Of a stretch of DNA of 64,000 nucleotides, positions 18,572 to 26,358 are shown piece by piece. The stretch's first letter is position 1, and the number at the start of each line of letters is the position of its first letter. A model generated the notes under the pieces. It worked only from the letters and a program-made list of their open reading frames with translations. It was not told the origin of the DNA and made no database searches. The stretch is from Methylobacterium radiodurans (lineage in GTDB: Bacteria > Pseudomonadota > Alphaproteobacteria > Rhizobiales > Beijerinckiaceae): the NCBI RefSeq assembly GCF_003173735.1, contig NZ_CP029551.1, positions 4,479,001 to 4,543,000 on the forward strand, given 5' to 3'. Both the position numbers and the translations under genes were made by a program.

Positions 18572-18604
18572 GCGCGCTCGCCGACACGCACCGATTGCCG
18601 GTTC

Positions 18605-18815
18605 GGATCCCCTCTCCCCGCTCGCGGGGAGAGGACTCCGGCGACCTCGTCGCCGCCGGAGCGAGGCGGCAGCCGGGGGTGAGGGGGCTTCACCGGGGAA
18701 GACTCCTGCGACACCGCCCCCTCACCGTCGCTCCGGCTTCGCCTGCGCTTCCTGCCTGCCCGACAAGGTGCGGGCAGGCCTCTTCCCGCGCGCGGGGAGA
18801 GGGGGGAGAGGGGAG
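18605..18815. repeat. Mosaic hairpin repeat between the two membrane-anchor genes
   Basis: A block of GC-rich hairpins starts with CCCTCTCCCCGCTCGCGGGGAGAGG and ends with a converging unit (TCTTCCCGCGCGCGGGGAGAGG). In between, CCGGCGACC...GTCGCCGCCGG and GGGTGAGGGGGC...GCCCCCTCACC form further pairs. The two halves run in opposite directions, as in REP/BIME elements. It fills the 274 bases between two genes that should be co-transcribed. The unit core also occurs at 10.3 kb. Confidence 0.7.
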
Positions 18816-18845
18816 CGGTTCCGGCTCGAGTCGGGGAGGTCTTGC

Positions 18846-19223
18846 ATGAGAACCACCGCACGATCCGCCATCGCTCCCGGCATCACGCACGCCCCCCATC
18901 GCCGCCCCGGCTTCGCCGCCGCGCTGATCCACCGGCTCTCTGGCATCGCGCTGGCGCTGTTCCTGCCGATGCACTTCATCGCGCTCGGCACCGCGCTGCA
19001 GGGCGCCGACCGGCTCGAGAGCTTCCTCGGGCTCACCCATAACGGCTTCGTGCGCGTGGCCGAGTGGGGTCTCGTCTGCGCGCTGGCCGTCCACATGGCG
19101 CTGGGCCTGCGCGTGCTGGCGATCGAGTGGCTGAGCTACCGCGAGCGCACCGCCGTGGTCGTCTCCGGCTGCCTCGCGACCGCCTTCGCGGTCGGCCTCC
19201 TCTTTCTCCTCAGCGGGGCCTGA
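18846..19223 (+). CDS. Membrane anchor subunit of the fumarate reductase/SDH-like complex (second, SdhC-like)
   Basis: A 125-residue protein with three membrane helices. The first segment, HRLSGIALALFLPMHFIALG (from residue 29), follows the SdhC pattern HRxSG...H, which places a Ser/Arg quinone site and a heme histidine. A further histidine, VHMALGLR, is in helix two. The ATG follows CGGGGAGGTCTTGC. It is separated from the first anchor gene only by a repeat element. It precedes the hydratase alpha subunit by 43 bases. Confidence 0.82.
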   Translation: MRTTARSAIAPGITHAPHRRPGFAAALIHRLSGIALALFLPMHFIALGTALQGADRLESFLGLTHNGFVRVAEWGLVCALAVHMALGLRVLAIEWLSYRERTAVVVSGCLATAFAVGLLFLLSGA

Positions 19224-19266
19224 CGCCCCGCCGATCTCCCTCCCCGGACACCCCGGAGCACCCGCC

Positions 19267-20139
19267 ATGGATCTCGACATCCGCGAATTCGAGGAGGTCT
19301 GCCGCGACCTCTACGTCCGGGCCCTGAAGATCCTGCCGCCCGACATCAAGGCGGGATTCTCGGACCTGCAGAAGGCCGAGACCAGCGCGACCGGCCGCGC
19401 CATACTCGACACGATGGTGGAGAACGTCGCGGTCGCCGAGCGCACGAAGAACATCCTCTGCCAAGACACCGGAATCCCGATCTACAACATCCGCATCGGC
19501 CGCGACGTCGTCTTCGACGGGGCCGAGCTGAAGGCCGCGATCCGGCGCGGCTGCGAGCGCGCGACGAAGGAGTTCTCCCTGCGCTCCTCGGTGGTCCATC
19601 CGATCACCCGGAAGAACGAGCAGACCTCCTGCGGCATCCGCGTGCCGATCATCCACGTCGACTTCAACGAGACTCCGGAGACCGTCGCGGTCGAGATGAT
19701 CCCGAAGGGCTCGGGCTCTGAGAACGGCTCCTTCCTGCAGATGCTCCTGCCCTCCGACGGGATCGGCGCGGCCAAGCGCTTCGTGATCGACCGGGTGATC
19801 GAGCTGGGCGGCCGGGTCTGTCCGCCGACCATCGTGGGCGTCGGGCTCGGGGGCACCTCCGACCTCTGCATGCACCTCGCCAAGGTCGCGGCGACCCGCC
19901 CCCTGCGCTCGGTCTGCGCCGACCCGGAAGGCGCGCGGATCGAAGAGGAGCTGTCGCGGGCGGTGAACGAGCTCGGCATCGGCCCGCAGGGGCTGGGCGG
20001 GCGCTCCACCAGCTTCGCGGTCCATGTGGAACTCGCCGCCACGCACATCACCCAGAACCCGGTCGCGGTGAACATCCAGTGCCACTCGGCCCGCCGCGCC
20101 CGCGCGACGATCACGCCGGGGGGCATTGCATTCGACTGA
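19267..20139 (+). CDS. Class I fumarase/tartrate dehydratase-like hydratase, alpha subunit
   Basis: An oxygen-sensitive [4Fe-4S] hydro-lyase subunit of 290 residues. Cysteine ligands are visible in ILCQDTGIPIY (near 62), in the TSCGIRVP region, and in GTSDLCMHLAKVA (near 200). It corresponds to the N-terminal part of FumA and to TtdA of L-tartrate dehydratase. Such enzymes add or remove water on fumarate-like diacids (fumarate/malate, mesaconate/citramalate, oxaloacetate/tartrate). The ATG at 19267 begins MDLDIREFEEV. The beta subunit lies 269 bases downstream behind a repeat. The presence of a redox enzyme next door suggests successive dehydrogenation and hydration, or the reverse, of one substrate. 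Confidence 0.88.
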   Translation: MDLDIREFEEVCRDLYVRALKILPPDIKAGFSDLQKAETSATGRAILDTMVENVAVAERTKNILCQDTGIPIYNIRIGRDVVFDGAELKAAIRRGCERATKEFSLRSSVVHPITRKNEQTSCGIRVPIIHVDFNETPETVAVEMIPKGSGSENGSFLQMLLPSDGIGAAKRFVIDRVIELGGRVCPPTIVGVGLGGTSDLCMHLAKVAATRPLRSVCADPEGARIEEELSRAVNELGIGPQGLGGRSTSFAVHVELAATHITQNPVAVNIQCHSARRARATITPGGIAFD

Positions 20140-20148
20140 AACACCGCG

Positions 20149-20332
20149 GCTCTCCCTCCCCCCTTTGCGGGGGAGGGTGGCCCCCGAAGGGGGTCGGGAG
20201 AGGGGGGCGACGCTGCAGAAGGGGACTGAGCCCGGCATGAAGGCTGCGCCCCCTCCGTTCGCTGGGGTCCCCTCTCCCGACCCCTGCTGACGCAGGGGCC
20301 ACCCTCCCCCGCAGAGGGGGGAGGGAGGGCGG
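20149..20332. repeat. Inverted pair of REP-like units between the two hydratase subunit genes
   Basis: Left unit 20149-20206 (CCCTCCCCCCTTTGCGGGGGAGGG, then GGCCCCCGAAGGGGGTC, then GGGAGAGGGG) and right unit 20268-20332 are near-exact inverted copies separated by about 60 bases. Each unit is itself a hairpin chain. The RNA could form a long double structure between the alpha and beta genes and slow or reduce downstream expression. The sequence class is related to the 18.6 kb element. Confidence 0.75.
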
Positions 20333-20408
20333 CGCGGCCGCCCGGAGCGTCAGAGAATCCGGCCGCCGGGATTCGGCCCCGCATCGCATTGCACCTGAGG
20401 AGACCCCC

Positions 20409-21020
20409 GTGGCCCACCACGTCCTCGACATGCCGGCCGGCGAGGCCGAGATCCGGCGCTTGCGGATCGGCGACACCGTGACCCTGCGGCGCTGGCTGTT
20501 CGGCATCCGCGACGCCACGCTGATCCACATGTTCGACCGGGGCCGTCGCACCCGGCTCGACCTCGCAGGCCACGCGGTGATCCACACCGCGCCCAACGTC
20601 CACCGCGTCGCCCCCTCCCCCGAGGCGCCGGTCGGCTACGCGCCCTTCTGCATCGGCACCACCACCTCCATGCGCATGGAGCGCTTCACCGACGCCCTGA
20701 TGGCGCGCGAGGGGGTGCGCCTGATCGTCGGCAAGGGCGGCATGGGGCCGGCGACGCTGAAGGCGTTCAGTGAGCGGGGCGGCGCCTACCTCGCCATCGT
20801 CGGGGGGGCTGCGGCGCTGGAGACGACCTGGATCGAGCGGATCGAGGACGTCGACATGGACGACCTCCATCCCGAGAGCCTGTGGCGCTTCGCGATCCGC
20901 GATTTCGGCCCGCTCCTCGTCGGCATGGATTCGCACGGCGGCTCGCTCTTCGCCGAGGTCCAGCGGGACGTGGCGAGCCGCCGCGACGCCGTGCTGGCCA
21001 GCCTGGAGGACGCGCGATGA
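20409..21020 (+). CDS. Class I fumarase/tartrate dehydratase-like hydratase, beta subunit
   Basis: The partner of the alpha subunit (203 residues), equal to the C-terminal part of FumA and to TtdB. Characteristic blocks are RDATLIHMFDRG, TAPNVHRVAPSPEAPVGYAPFCIGTTTSMRM (interrupted by typical glycine turns), GKGGMG and GMDSHGGSLF. The start is a GTG at 20409 with GAGGAGACC before it. The stop overlaps the flavoprotein start by four bases (ATGA). Substrate choice within this family cannot be read safely. The flanking redox complex and importer favour a fumarate-like acid, not tartrate, but that is inference. Confidence 0.88.
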   Translation: MAHHVLDMPAGEAEIRRLRIGDTVTLRRWLFGIRDATLIHMFDRGRRTRLDLAGHAVIHTAPNVHRVAPSPEAPVGYAPFCIGTTTSMRMERFTDALMAREGVRLIVGKGGMGPATLKAFSERGGAYLAIVGGAAALETTWIERIEDVDMDDLHPESLWRFAIRDFGPLLVGMDSHGGSLFAEVQRDVASRRDAVLASLEDAR

Positions 21021-22750
21021 ACCCGGCCCAGGTCCAGCAGGTCGAGACCGACATCCTGATCCTCGGCTCCGGCGGGGCCGGCCTGTTCGCGGCGCTCCAC
21101 GCCAAGAAGACCGTGCCCGAACTCGACGTCACGGTCGCGGTGAAGGGGCTACTCGGCAAGTGCGGCTGCACCCGCATGGTCCAGGGCGGCTACAACGTGG
21201 CCCTGGCGCCGGGCGACTCGACCGAGCGCCACTTCATGGACACGGTCGAGGGCGGCAAGTGGCTGAACGATCAGGCGCTCGCCTGGACGCTCGTCACCGA
21301 GGCGCAGGTGCGCATCCGCGAGCTGGAGACGGAGCTCGGCTGCTTCTTCGATCGCAACCCGGACGGCAGCGTCCACCAGAAGGCGTTCGCCGGCCAGACC
21401 TTCGACCGCACGGTGCACAAGGGGGACCTCACCGGCATCGAGATCATCAACCGGCTCTCCGAGCAGGTCTGGCGCCGCGACGTCAACCGCCTGGAGGACC
21501 ACCGGGCGCTGGAGCTGATCCCGGCCCGCGACGGCTCGGGGCTCAGCGGCATCCTGATGCTCGACATGCGCACCGGCGAGCCGAAGCTGGTGCGGGCCAA
21601 GGCCGTGCTGCTCGCCACCGGCGGCGGGCCGACCATGTACAAGTACCACACGCCGTCGGGCGACAAGTCCTGCGACGGGCTCGCCATGGCGCTGCGGGCA
21701 GGCCTGCCCTTGCGCGACATGGAGATGGTGCAGTTCCATCCCACGGGTCTGCTCGCGGGCGCGGGCACCCGCATGACCGGCACGGTGCTGGAGGAGGGCC
21801 TGCGCGGGGCCGGCGGCTGGCTCCTCGATTCGACCGGCGCGCGCTTCATGGAGGCCTACGATCCGCGGGGCGAGCGGGCGACGCGCGACATCGTCAGCCG
21901 CTCGATCATCCGGCGCATCCGCGACGGCTACGCCACACAGAGCGGGGGCGTGCACATCCAGATGAGCCATCTCGGCCCCGACGACGTGCGCCGCCGCTTC
22001 AAGGGCATGGTCGAGCGCTGCGCCGATTGCGGCTTCGACCTCGCGGGCGGTCGCGTCGAGGTGATCCCGACCGCCCACTACATGATGGGCGGGATTCAGT
22101 TCGCGGTGGATTGCACCACGGCGCTGCCGCGCCTCTACGCGGCGGGCGAGGATACCGGCGGCGTCCATGGGGCGAACCGCCTCGGCGGGAACGGGGTGGC
22201 GAACTCCACCGTGTTCGGCGGGCTCGCCGGCCAGTCTATGGCACGCGCGGTCTCGCGCGGGGGCTCGCTCGCCGATCCGGATCTGGCCGCGGTCGAGGCC
22301 GGGCTCGCTCGCGCCTACGGGCCGCTCGGCCGGCCGGCGGACGAACTCCCGGCGATCCGCGAGGCCCTCTACGAGACGATGTGGAGCGATGTCGGCATCC
22401 TTCGGGACGAAGGCGGTCTCACCCGCGCGCTCGGCGCGCTCGACGGCCTCAGCCAGGCGGTCGCCCGCGCGGGCGCACCGGACGGCGACCGCCGCTACGC
22501 GCTGACCTGGATGGACCGGCTGAACCTGGAAAACCTCGTGCTGGTCTCGCAGGCGATCGCGCGGGCCGCCCTCGCCCGCACCGACAGCCGCGGCGCGCAT
22601 TTCCGCGAGGACCATCCCGAGACCTCGGATCTCGCCACCTCCGCCTACACGGTGGTGCGGCGGCAGGAAGACACCTTCGCGATCGGGATGGAGCCGGTCG
22701 CCTTCACCCATGTGCGGCCGGGTGGCTCGCTTCTCGACGCGGCGGCCTGA
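21017..22750 (+). CDS. Fumarate reductase/succinate dehydrogenase-like flavoprotein lacking the FAD-linking histidine
   Basis: Catalytic FAD subunit of 577 residues. The dinucleotide fold has GSGGAGLFAAL at 17-27. Substrate residues are kept: His in QFHPTGLLAG, Glu/Arg in LEEGLRGAGG, Arg in ERATRDIVSRSI, His in TAHYMMGGI, Arg in HGANRLGGNG. In E. coli FrdA and SdhA a histidine six residues before the first Gly of the GG pair binds FAD covalently. Here that position is Cys51 (GCTRMVQGG), so FAD should be non-covalent. Known His mutants of FrdA keep fumarate reduction but lose succinate oxidation. The gene overlaps the hydratase beta stop and is followed 12 bases later by the ThDP enzyme. Confidence 0.9.
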   Translation: MNPAQVQQVETDILILGSGGAGLFAALHAKKTVPELDVTVAVKGLLGKCGCTRMVQGGYNVALAPGDSTERHFMDTVEGGKWLNDQALAWTLVTEAQVRIRELETELGCFFDRNPDGSVHQKAFAGQTFDRTVHKGDLTGIEIINRLSEQVWRRDVNRLEDHRALELIPARDGSGLSGILMLDMRTGEPKLVRAKAVLLATGGGPTMYKYHTPSGDKSCDGLAMALRAGLPLRDMEMVQFHPTGLLAGAGTRMTGTVLEEGLRGAGGWLLDSTGARFMEAYDPRGERATRDIVSRSIIRRIRDGYATQSGGVHIQMSHLGPDDVRRRFKGMVERCADCGFDLAGGRVEVIPTAHYMMGGIQFAVDCTTALPRLYAAGEDTGGVHGANRLGGNGVANSTVFGGLAGQSMARAVSRGGSLADPDLAAVEAGLARAYGPLGRPADELPAIREALYETMWSDVGILRDEGGLTRALGALDGLSQAVARAGAPDGDRRYALTWMDRLNLENLVLVSQAIARAALARTDSRGAHFREDHPETSDLATSAYTVVRRQEDTFAIGMEPVAFTHVRPGGSLLDAAA

Positions 22751-22762
22751 GGGAGAGGACCC

Positions 22763-24385
22763 ATGGAGACCTTGCGCGGCGCCGACATCGTCGCCTGGAC
22801 CCTGGAGGCGCTCGGCGTCACACGGATCTTCACGCTGTCGGGCAACCACATCATGCCGGTCTTCGACGCGCTGCTGGAGACCGGCATCGCGGTGGTCCAC
22901 GCGCGCCACGAGGCGGCCTGCGTCCACATGGCGGATGCCTGGGGCCGGCTCACCGGCGAGGTCGGCGTGGCGCTGGTCACCGGCGGACAGGGCCACACCA
23001 ACGGCGCGGCGGCCCTCTTCACGGCGCTCGCCGCGGAATCGCCCGTGCTGCTGCTCTCGGGCCATGCGGGCGTCGCGGAGATCGGGCGCGGCGCCTTCCA
23101 GGAACTCGCGCAGGCCGAGATCGCCCGCCCGACGACCAAGGCCTCGTGGACCGCGACTTCGATCGCCGGGCTCGGCGCCGACCTCGCCCGCGCCTTCCGG
23201 ATCGCCCGCGAGGGCCGGCCGGGCCCGGTCCATGTCAGCCTGCCGGTCGATCTCCTGGAGCGGGCGATCCCCGCCGCCACGGTGCGGATCCCGGGCCCCG
23301 CGGCGGCCGCGCCCCGCGCGAGCGGGCCCGCGCCGGATCTCGTCGAGGACCTCCTCGCGGCGATCGCCGCGGCCGATCGGCCGCTCCTCCTCTGCGGCCC
23401 GGCGCTCTGCGACGCGGCCGGCCGGGAGGCGATGGCCGGTCTGGAGGAACGGCTCGGCCTGCCCGTCCTCGGCATGGAGAGCCCGCGCGGCGTCAACGAC
23501 CCGGCGCTCGGCGCCTTCGCGGAGGTCCTGGCGCGGGCCGACCTCCTCGTGCTGCTCGGAAAACCCCTCGACTTCACCCTGCGCTTCGGGGGGGCGCCGG
23601 CCGTGGCGCCGGACTGCCGGTTCGCCCTGGTCGATCCCGATCCGGCACTCCTCGCGCGCGCGCCGGCCGAGCGCCTGGCTGTCTCGGGCGCCGCCGATCC
23701 GCGGTCGCTCCTCGCGGCGCTCGGCGCGCGGGGCACCGCCCTCCCCCGCCACGCGGACTGGCACCGGGAGGCGCGCGCGGCCATCACCTACCGGCCACCC
23801 GCCTGGGCGGATCTGCGCGGGAGCGGGCGCCTGCACCCGGTGGAGCTGTGCCGGGCGGTCGACGGCTTCCTCGCCGGCTATCCCGACGCCACGCTGATCT
23901 GCGACGGTGGCGAGATCGGCCAGTGGCCTCAAGCCCTGGTGCGGTCCGGCCGGCGCCTGATCAACGGCGTGTCGGGCACGATCGGCGCCTCGATTCCCTT
24001 CGCGATCGCCACGAAGCTCACCCGGCCCGAGGCGCCTGTGGTGGCGGTGATGGGCGACGGCACATTCGGCTTCCACATGGCCGAGTTCGACACGGCCGTG
24101 CGCTACGGCATCCCCTTCGTGGCGGTGGTCGGCAACGACGCCCGCTGGAACGCCGAGCACCAGATCCAGCTGCGCAGCTACGGCCCGGAGCGGACGCGCC
24201 ACTGCGACCTGCTGCCGACGCGCTACGACGCGGTGGTGCAGGCGCTCGGCGGCTTTGGCGCGCTGGTGACCGAGGCCGCCGAGCTGCCGGCGGCGCTGGA
24301 GGCGGCACATGCCAGCGGCCTGCCCGCTTGCCTCAACGTGATGATCGAGAGCGTGCCGGCCCCCGCCATCCGGCGTCCGGGCTGA
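22763..24385 (+). CDS. Thiamine-diphosphate enzyme of the acetolactate synthase/decarboxylase family
   Basis: A 540-residue three-domain ThDP enzyme. The N-terminal Pyr domain has the catalytic glutamate (Glu50 in ARHEAACVHMADAWG) and GGQGHTNGAAALF. A central domain follows (about 190-330). The C-terminal PP domain has the Mg/ThDP motif GDGTFGFHMAEFDTA, ending with NDARWN. Such enzymes decarboxylate 2-oxo acids or join/split C-C bonds. The usual GVPG turn of acetolactate synthase is replaced by SGNHIMPVF, and no FAD-binding signature is obvious, so a specialised decarboxylase or lyase is more likely than acetolactate synthase. It begins 12 bases after the flavoprotein stop, with GGGAGAGGACCC as ribosome site. 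Substrate unknown. Confidence 0.85.
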   Translation: METLRGADIVAWTLEALGVTRIFTLSGNHIMPVFDALLETGIAVVHARHEAACVHMADAWGRLTGEVGVALVTGGQGHTNGAAALFTALAAESPVLLLSGHAGVAEIGRGAFQELAQAEIARPTTKASWTATSIAGLGADLARAFRIAREGRPGPVHVSLPVDLLERAIPAATVRIPGPAAAAPRASGPAPDLVEDLLAAIAAADRPLLLCGPALCDAAGREAMAGLEERLGLPVLGMESPRGVNDPALGAFAEVLARADLLVLLGKPLDFTLRFGGAPAVAPDCRFALVDPDPALLARAPAERLAVSGAADPRSLLAALGARGTALPRHADWHREARAAITYRPPAWADLRGSGRLHPVELCRAVDGFLAGYPDATLICDGGEIGQWPQALVRSGRRLINGVSGTIGASIPFAIATKLTRPEAPVVAVMGDGTFGFHMAEFDTAVRYGIPFVAVVGNDARWNAEHQIQLRSYGPERTRHCDLLPTRYDAVVQALGGFGALVTEAAELPAALEAAHASGLPACLNVMIESVPAPAIRRPG

Positions 24386-24490
24386 GGACGGACGGCGCCG
24401 CGCCCTGGCGCGTGCAAGTCCGTGTTTCGCCGCGCTCTCTTGCGCCGAACCGGCGTCCGCTTCGGCGGAGAACGCTTCAGGAGGGTGACG

Positions 24491-25507
24491 ATGCGCAGAC
24501 GCGACGTTCTGGCGGGTGCCGCGGGGATGCTCGGGGCGGGGGTTGGGGCAGGGCTCGCGCCGGCCCGCGCGGAGGTCGGCGCGGTGGCGATCGCCCGCCA
24601 GCCGAGCCTCGGCCACCTGCCCCTGATGCTGATGGAGGAGCAGGGCCTGCTCCAGAAGGCGGCTGCCGCCCGCGGCCTGGCCGGGCTGGAGGCGCGCTAC
24701 CTGACGCTGGCCGGCGGGGCCGCGATGAACGACGCGCTGCTCTCCGGGCAGATCCAGTTCGCGGCCGGTGGGGTGCCGCCTCTGGTGCTGCTCTGGTCGA
24801 AGACCGAGGGCACCGCGATGGCGGTGAAGGGCGTGGCGGCGATGAACAGCATGCCGCTCCTGATGAATACCAACAATCCCCGGGTGCGCGCGCTCAGTGA
24901 CTTCACCGACCGGGACAAGATCGCGCTGCCCGCCGTGAAGGTCTCGGTCCAGGCGATGTTCCTGCAGATGGCGGCCGAGAAGGAGCTCGGCCCCGACCGG
25001 CGCAACGCGCTCGACCGTCTCACCGTCACGCTCTCGCACCCGGACGGGATGGCGGCGCTCCTCGCCGGCAACGAGATCACCGCCCATTTCACTGCCGCGC
25101 CGATCCAGGAACTGGAGCTGCGCCGGCCCGGCATCCGCACGGTGCTCAACAGCTTCGACGTTCTGGGCGAGCCATCGACCTTCAACGTGGTCTGGGCTTC
25201 CTCGGCCTTCGCGGCGGCCAACCCACAGGTCTGCGCGGCCTTCGCGGCGGCGCTCGACGCGGCGCTGGCGGCGATCGAGGCCGACAAGGCGGAGGCGGCG
25301 CGCGCCTACGTGCGCCTCGCTCGCGACGCGAGCGATGTCGGGTTGATCACCGAGATCCTGAACGACCCGCAGGTGCGCTTCACCGCGACGCCCCGGGCAA
25401 TCGCTAAGGTTGCCGACTTCATGCACCGCACGGGCACCATCCGCCGACGGCCGGAGAGCTGGAAGGACCTGTTCTTCCCGAGCGTGCACGGGCGAGAGGG
25501 GAGCTGA
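24491..25507 (+). CDS. ABC transporter substrate-binding protein (second), NitT/TauT type
   Basis: A 338-residue binding protein, a clear paralogue of the one at 16.5 kb. Shared blocks include LMLMEEQGLLQKAA, AMNDALLSGQIQFAAGG, DKIALPAVKVSVQAMFLQMAAEK and STFNVVWASSAFA. The start MRRRDVLAGAAGML has a twin-arginine-like RRRDVL signal, followed by a cleavage site after APARA. The first paralogue has an ordinary Sec signal. The ATG at 24491 follows CAGGAGGGTGACG. It is 105 bases after the ThDP gene and ends the cluster. Two binding proteins for one permease suggest two related ligands, or high- and low-affinity uptake. Confidence 0.87.
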   Translation: MRRRDVLAGAAGMLGAGVGAGLAPARAEVGAVAIARQPSLGHLPLMLMEEQGLLQKAAAARGLAGLEARYLTLAGGAAMNDALLSGQIQFAAGGVPPLVLLWSKTEGTAMAVKGVAAMNSMPLLMNTNNPRVRALSDFTDRDKIALPAVKVSVQAMFLQMAAEKELGPDRRNALDRLTVTLSHPDGMAALLAGNEITAHFTAAPIQELELRRPGIRTVLNSFDVLGEPSTFNVVWASSAFAAANPQVCAAFAAALDAALAAIEADKAEAARAYVRLARDASDVGLITEILNDPQVRFTATPRAIAKVADFMHRTGTIRRRPESWKDLFFPSVHGREGS

Positions 25508-26150
25508 GGCGGCTCGGGTCGCGGGTGGGGCCGGATGCCTGGGGATCCCGTCGCACCCAGCACTCCCGGCAACGCGAGTCCTGGGGTGGTGGTCCACGCG
25601 ATCGCGGCGAGCAGTGCAAGGACGATGGGGCGAAGCGGACTGCCGCCGAGCTCGCCGCCGAGGAACAGGCTCAGCGCCACGCCCGGCTCACCGGATCGAG
25701 CAACATCGCCGGCACAAACCCCGCGAAGGACACGCCGGCTTTGGCGAATGCGAAGGCAAGGTCGGGTCGTCTGGCGTGCCGACGCTCAGCCGAAGCGGCG
25801 CGCCTAAGCGGCGCCGGCATGGCAAGCAGGGCACCGGCGGTGGTCGCGTGGACGCCAGAGTAGCGTGAGGGCCACGGGCGTGATCCGGCTGGACCGGACC
25901 CGCTGGCGCGCGGCCTGTCCCCGAGGGATGCTTCGCGGTGCCTCAGTGGCATGCCATGCGCTGCGGGAGGCCCGGAGGCCAAGGACGCGGAACGCGGCCA
26001 GTCCGCGATCGGGCGGATCCTAATGCGATCCTTATAAGATCGCCTTCCTCTCCCTCTCGAACCCTAACGCAGTTCCCGTCCACATTCGGGCTCGGCCCAG
26101 GTCGGTCGCGGCGCGTCCGCGCCCGCCGGCCGAACGGATACGGACGCACC
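25508..26150. other. 643-base intergenic region between the cluster and kdp
   Basis: No intact gene is seen. On the minus strand two overlapping frames (about 25530-25760) read like pieces of a hydrophobic protein (FAGFVPAMLL, then RPIVLALLAAIAW) separated by a frame change, which may be a decayed membrane-protein gene. The right part contains the palindrome listed at 26025-26043. Confidence 0.4.
26025..26043. promoter_or_regulatory. Palindrome upstream of kdp, candidate operator
   Basis: GCGATCCTTATAAGATCGC is a 19-base near-perfect palindrome with a TTATAA centre, in GC-rich surroundings, 108 bases before the first small ORF of the kdp locus. The locus encodes its own response regulator KdpE, so this is a natural candidate for the KdpE site or for the promoter core. 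The assignment is inference. Confidence 0.45.
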
Positions 26151-26234
26151 ATGCTCGACATCTCCTTCATCGCCGCGGGCCTCGCCTTCTTCGGCCTCGC
26201 CGCCGGCTACGTTGCCCTCTGCGAACGCCTCTGA
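26151..26234 (+). CDS. Tiny single-helix membrane protein at the head of the kdp operon
   Basis: Twenty-seven residues: MLDISFIAAGLAF, then a continuous hydrophobic helix and a charged CERL end. It starts with ATG after CGGACGCACC and ends ten bases before the kdpF start. It is not KdpF, which follows. Short helix-only ORFs at this place could be an extra accessory subunit of the pump. The protein-like helix with a charged end and its operon position argue that it is real, but it is too short for homology to be sure. Confidence 0.55.
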   Translation: MLDISFIAAGLAFFGLAAGYVALCERL

Positions 26235-26244
26235 GGCACGCGCC

Positions 26245-26334
26245 ATGCCCCTCGATCTCGCCCTCGGCGCCCTCGTGACGGCCGGGCTCCTCGTCTACCT
26301 CACCGTCGCCCTTGTCCGCCCCGAGCGGTTCTGA
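26245..26334 (+). CDS. kdpF: K+-transporting ATPase subunit KdpF
   Basis: A 29-residue single-helix protein ending in VRPERF. The pattern of a hydrophobic stretch (LGALVTAGLLVYLTVALV) followed by RPExF is the KdpF signature. It stabilises the KdpABC complex in the membrane. It lies ten bases after another tiny ORF and 24 bases before kdpA. Confidence 0.85.
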   Translation: MPLDLALGALVTAGLLVYLTVALVRPERF

Positions 26335-26358
26335 GCGGCCGAGCACGGACCGACCTCC

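Noticed and set aside
20770..24900. Very long open frames antisense or out of frame over the redox genes (over 1300 residues on each strand)
   Set aside because: They are Arg/Ala/Pro/Gly-rich, have no domains, and overlap well-supported genes. High GC removes stop codons in shadow frames.
25530..25760. A frameshifted membrane-protein gene on the minus strand
   Set aside because: Two hydrophobic frames can be joined, but there is no family match, no start site and the hydrophobicity could be chance. Kept only as a note on the intergenic region.
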